A DNA stretch of 7,293 nucleotides from contig DAOWDY010000062.1 in assembly GCA_030638785.1 (NCBI GenBank), forward strand, positions 1-7,293, read 5' to 3'. The stretch comes from Candidatus Thorarchaeota archaeon. Its GTDB lineage: Archaea; Asgardarchaeota; Thorarchaeia; Thorarchaeales; Thorarchaeaceae. A model generated the notes under the pieces. The model was not told where the DNA came from. It did not search any database and saw only the letters and a program-made list of their open reading frames with translations. The position numbers were made by a program, and so were the translations under genes. Positions within the stretch are counted from its first letter, which is position 1. Each line of letters starts with the position of its first letter. Shown here in pieces: positions 4,080 to 7,293 of the stretch.

Positions 4080-5990
4080 ATGACGCTGTCTGAAACCTAC
4101 TCAAATCCATGGTCGGCCTTCTTTGATGAGGCCGCAGAAATCTTAGCTAAAGCCGCATCAGTGGATATTGAAACCATAAGACGATTCATGGAAATCCCAC
4201 CAGATTCAAAACTTGGAGATGTTGCAACCACTATCTCATTCCATCTTGCAAAGGAACGCAAAAAGAATCCTGCTCAGATTGCTGGCGACATTGTAGTGAA
4301 ACTCACAACGCTGATTGGAGAGAGTGCTCTCATTGAAAAAGTTGACTCCAAGGGACCCTACATCAATCTGTTTTACAATCGAGGCGAGTATGTCAAGAGA
4401 ACAATTACTTCAGCTACCAAGATGAATGATGAATATGGACAGAGTCAGGAATTCTCAGGGGAGCGGGCACTAATAGAATTTCCAGCAGTCAACCCATCAA
4501 AACCTTGGCACATCGGACACACTAGGAATTCGGTACTGGGGGATACTCTTGGAAATATCCTCAAGGCAGTAGGTTACGATGTCATCAAGCTCGATTATAT
4601 CAACGATTTAGGACTGCAGATAGCTCAGTTGACTTGGAAATTAATGCAGATAGAAGATCAGAGTGATGACACAAAGTATGATCACTACCTTGGACATCTC
4701 TATGTGGGAGTACAAGAGGCATTTGAGAATGATAAGAAGGCAGAGGAAGAAATCAGAGAGATTACACGGCAACTAGAAGACCTCTCATCTGATGCAGCCA
4801 AAACTAGTCTACAAATGGTCACTCGGTGTGTCAAGGCGCAGAATCAGACTGCATATAGACTAGGAATTTATCATGACTACCAAGTCTGGGAGAGCGCTAT
4901 TGCGCACAGCGGACTACTTGATACTGCTAAGAAGATGATGCTTGAAGCGGACAATATTGTAGTGATAGAAGAGGGGGATAAGGCAGGTTGCATAGTTGCA
5001 CGGTTAGACGCAATAGATGAATTCAAGGACATGCAGGAACCCAACAAAATCCTGTTTCGATCTGACGGTACAAGAACCTATACAGGAGCTGATGTGGCTC
5101 TTCAGATGTGGAAATTCGGCATTATCAAAGACCCCTTCAAGTATCGGAATTTTGAATTGCAACCAAATGAAGAAGAAGTTTACAGAACTTCACTCGAGGG
5201 GGAAAACCATGATCTTGGCGAATTTAATTCCGTATTCAATGTAATAGGGGCAAGACAAGCACACCCTCAGAGATTGATATATGCAATCCTCGATATATTG
5301 GGTTTTACCGAACAGAGTGAGAACTCACATCACGTCGCCTATGAATTTGTTGGACTAGACGACACTGACTTTTCAGGTAGGAAAGGAACATGGATAGGAT
5401 ACTCATGCGATGTCGTGCTCGATAGAGCATACGAATTGGCAAGAGAAGAGGTGGCTAAACGCAACCCTGATGAGTCAGATGACTTCAAGGATAGAGTAGG
5501 AGAGCAAGTAGGAGCAGGAGCTGTACGATACTTTCTCCTAAACGCATCACCTGATAGGCAGATTACCTTCAGGTGGAATGAAGTACTAGACTTCAATGGA
5601 GATGCAGCACCCTATCTTCAATATTCACATGCCAGAGCAACAAGAATACTTGAGAAAGCAGAGGGGAAGACTGAATCTGCAGACCTTACTCTTTTGACTC
5701 ATGATGCCGAGTTTGCTCTGGTTAAAGCAATCGCAAGATTTCCTGAAGAGGTTCTTGAAACAGCAAGAGGGTTGCAGAAGAATACATGGGGAACTAGTTT
5801 CCACTCAAACAAGATGACAACCTTCTGTTATAATCTAGCCACTCTATTCAGTCGGTTCTATGATACGTGTCCAGTGCTAAAGGCAGAACCAAACCTCATG
5901 GCGGCACGGTTAGAACTAGTGAAAACATTCAAACAGACAATGGCAAACTGCCTAAGACTTCTTGGAATACCTGCAGTTGAAAGGATGTAG
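4080..5990 (+). CDS. argS: arginyl-tRNA synthetase
   Basis: This class I synthetase joins arginine to tRNA-Arg using ATP in the cytosol. The 636-residue protein is slightly above the usual 550-600. An N-terminal Add-1 domain (about 1-125) contacts the tRNA D-loop. The catalytic Rossmann domain opens with VNPSKPWHIGHTRNSVLGD, where HIGH is residues 144-147, followed by INDLGLQ (175-181) and a coiled insertion with many acidic and lysine residues (about 195-245). SDGTRTYTGADVAL (328-341) and DFSGRKG (430-436, the KMSKS-equivalent loop, with F in place of the usual M) complete the active site. The C-terminal helical anticodon-binding DALR domain starts near GDAAPYLQYSHARATRIL and ends in the typical LGIPAVERM. 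All expected parts are present, so the gene appears intact. It is divergent from tfb and meets the pmbA-like gene with one base between stop codons. Start choice rests on the ribosome site; an ATG at 4050 would add 10 residues. Confidence 0.97.
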   Translation: MTLSETYSNPWSAFFDEAAEILAKAASVDIETIRRFMEIPPDSKLGDVATTISFHLAKERKKNPAQIAGDIVVKLTTLIGESALIEKVDSKGPYINLFYNRGEYVKRTITSATKMNDEYGQSQEFSGERALIEFPAVNPSKPWHIGHTRNSVLGDTLGNILKAVGYDVIKLDYINDLGLQIAQLTWKLMQIEDQSDDTKYDHYLGHLYVGVQEAFENDKKAEEEIREITRQLEDLSSDAAKTSLQMVTRCVKAQNQTAYRLGIYHDYQVWESAIAHSGLLDTAKKMMLEADNIVVIEEGDKAGCIVARLDAIDEFKDMQEPNKILFRSDGTRTYTGADVALQMWKFGIIKDPFKYRNFELQPNEEEVYRTSLEGENHDLGEFNSVFNVIGARQAHPQRLIYAILDILGFTEQSENSHHVAYEFVGLDDTDFSGRKGTWIGYSCDVVLDRAYELAREEVAKRNPDESDDFKDRVGEQVGAGAVRYFLLNASPDRQITFRWNEVLDFNGDAAPYLQYSHARATRILEKAEGKTESADLTLLTHDAEFALVKAIARFPEEVLETARGLQKNTWGTSFHSNKMTTFCYNLATLFSRFYDTCPVLKAEPNLMAARLELVKTFKQTMANCLRLLGIPAVERM

Positions 5991-5991
5991 T

Positions 5992-7293
5992 CTATCCGGA
6001 TGTGATTTTAGCAGATTCGATGATGATAGAAGGACTGACAACTGAGAAAGTTGTACGTACATCAGCACCAATTCTCTGAACACGAGAGAGCAGGTCACGC
6101 ATATTGATACCAAGGAGTGTGTTTTTGACCGAGTGCTTAATCTCGCCACTTTCTATATAGAATCCTTCCATGACCATCGCACTGAGATCACCTGTTGTCA
6201 TGTTGGGGCGATCACCCGTCCGAGTGCATAGTACGCCACGGTCTATTTCGCCAACTAAATCTTCGAAGCTACCTTTTCCTGCACTAATCGTGAAATTCGA
6301 TGTTGAGATAGAGGGAACACCAGCATATGATGGACGGCTTGCATTCCCCGTATTCTCCACTTTGTCCTTGTTTGCAGTGTATGAATTATGTAAGAGAGCT
6401 TTGAGGACTCCTTTGTCGAGAATCACTGTTCTTTGAGAAGGATATCCCTCAGCATCAAAAGAACGAGAACCAATCCCACCATCCAATATCCCATTATCGA
6501 CGATACTAAGGTCTTCAGATGCAATCTTTGAGCCAAAAGCATCTGAGATGTAAGACCGACCATATTGAACCTCCTCTGCATTGATAGCCCCTGCAAAGCC
6601 TCCACCAAGAATAGTGCCAACTGCTAGAGGAGTGAACATGACAGGCATGTTGCCACTGTCTATTGGCTTCCCGCCAAGGTTCTTGAGTGCTTTTTCCGAC
6701 GCATTGGTTCCTATCCACTCGGGATCTATTTCGCTCAGCGATCGTGAGATTTGATATTCGAAACTCGATGTTTGGTCCCCATTTGCCTTTATTGATGGAT
6801 AACTGTACATCATTACCGAGGTGCTCTTTGCACTGTGAGATATGCCCAATGAATTTACTATGGCCTTGTAACCGGATGCAGCAGTGAGTTCCGCTTCAAC
6901 TGCAACTTGTATCCTATCCATTTTTTCTTTTGATGCATCAACTGCACGTACAATGAGGTTTGCAGCATCTTCCGAAGATAATTGTGTCACGGCGGTATCA
7001 TAGAGTCCCTTCACAAGTGGGTATGTACCAGAGAAGGAAGGCAATGATTCAAAATCAGGGTCTGCGATTGATGCCCGAGCTAATTGAACAGATTTGATTG
7101 CTGCTTCTTCGTAGTCCTCCTTCAGAAGGGTTGTGACATAAGCAAATCCAATCTTCTTATCCACGATGGCTCTGATCCCGATACCAGAATCTCGTTTTTC
7201 TTCTGCAGATTTTATGGCACTGTTTTCTACCTCAAGGGAAAAGGATCGCGAAGAGCCTGCATATGCTTCAGCTTGGTCGGCTCCCGTTTCAAT
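5992..7293 (-). CDS. pmbA: TldD/PmbA family protein, PmbA(TldE)-type, 5' end off window
   Basis: The frame is open to the right edge, so 433 residues are seen and only a short N-terminal piece is missing. A GTG at 7164 is not the real start, because the family N-terminus reads through it: GADQAEAYAGSSRSFSLEVE, then SGIGIRAIVDKKIGFAYVT. TldD and PmbA/TldE form a heteromeric protease complex that matures or degrades small peptides. TldD carries a metal-binding HExxxH motif; here the matching region reads VGTILGGGFAGAINAEEV with no such motif, so this is the metal-free partner. Other family blocks are SRSFDAEGYPSQRTVILDKG, a GNASRPSYAG segment, MTTGDLSAMVMEGFYIESGE and the closing SPSIIIESAKITSG. 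The metal-bearing tldD is often adjacent and may lie just past the right edge, which cannot be seen. Its substrate in archaea is not known. It is convergent with argS. Confidence 0.9.
   Translation of the reverse strand: METGADQAEAYAGSSRSFSLEVENSAIKSAEEKRDSGIGIRAIVDKKIGFAYVTTLLKEDYEEAAIKSVQLARASIADPDFESLPSFSGTYPLVKGLYDTAVTQLSSEDAANLIVRAVDASKEKMDRIQVAVEAELTAASGYKAIVNSLGISHSAKSTSVMMYSYPSIKANGDQTSSFEYQISRSLSEIDPEWIGTNASEKALKNLGGKPIDSGNMPVMFTPLAVGTILGGGFAGAINAEEVQYGRSYISDAFGSKIASEDLSIVDNGILDGGIGSRSFDAEGYPSQRTVILDKGVLKALLHNSYTANKDKVENTGNASRPSYAGVPSISTSNFTISAGKGSFEDLVGEIDRGVLCTRTGDRPNMTTGDLSAMVMEGFYIESGEIKHSVKNTLLGINMRDLLSRVQRIGADVRTTFSVVSPSIIIESAKITSG

Noticed and set aside
7162..7164. GTG at 7164 as the start of the PmbA-like gene
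   Set aside because: The in-frame codons up to the right edge encode the conserved family N-terminus, so the gene continues beyond the window.
1..7293. Search for tRNA genes, insertion sequences, CRISPR arrays and defence systems
   Set aside because: No acceptor-stem/T-loop pattern, transposase, terminal inverted repeats, regularly spaced repeats or toxin-antitoxin-like gene pair could be supported by eye.

Overview
The window looks archaeal. It carries a TFB-type general transcription factor, an archaeal-style arginyl-tRNA synthetase, a TldD/PmbA-family protein and the end of a Trm11-like RNA methyltransferase. Several genes have GGAG or GGTGA Shine-Dalgarno sites, and TATA-like promoter elements are visible. 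A 277-residue protein with a longin-like N-terminal half suggests an Asgard-type archaeon (Thorarchaeota-like is my guess). That placement is inference from one gene and general protein style. No rRNA, tRNA, mobile element or CRISPR array was recognised.

Layout, left to right. The 3' end of a plus-strand Trm11-like methyltransferase (2-463) meets the longin-like gene (minus, 460-1293) tail to tail, with overlapping stop codons. Three more minus-strand genes follow: a DinB-family protein (1361-1783), an OsmC-family peroxiredoxin-like protein (1869-2393) and TFB (2712-3674). The four minus-strand genes are co-directional, with gaps of 67, 85 and 318 bp, so at least TFB is probably a separate transcription unit. 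The 318-bp gap holds a hairpin that could terminate TFB, a TATA-like element for OsmC, and an unsupported 36-codon ORF that runs into the OsmC start.

A divergent intergenic region (3675-4079) separates TFB from argS. It is the most structured non-coding DNA here. It has a near-symmetric TATA element, a cluster of three GTTCTC half-sites placed where TFB transcription should start, and four GATAC/GTATC half-sites upstream of argS. The plus-strand argS (4080-5990) then meets a minus-strand PmbA/TldE-like gene (5992-7293, running off the right edge), again tail to tail with one base between the stop codons.

Functionally, the window mixes information processing (TFB, ArgRS, RNA methyltransferase) with stress or redox handling (OsmC, possibly DinB), a TldD/PmbA system component and a possible membrane-traffic or GTPase-regulator-like protein. 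I see no single dedicated gene system. The points most worth following are the longin-like two-domain protein, the candidate TFB operator and the back-to-back stop codons.
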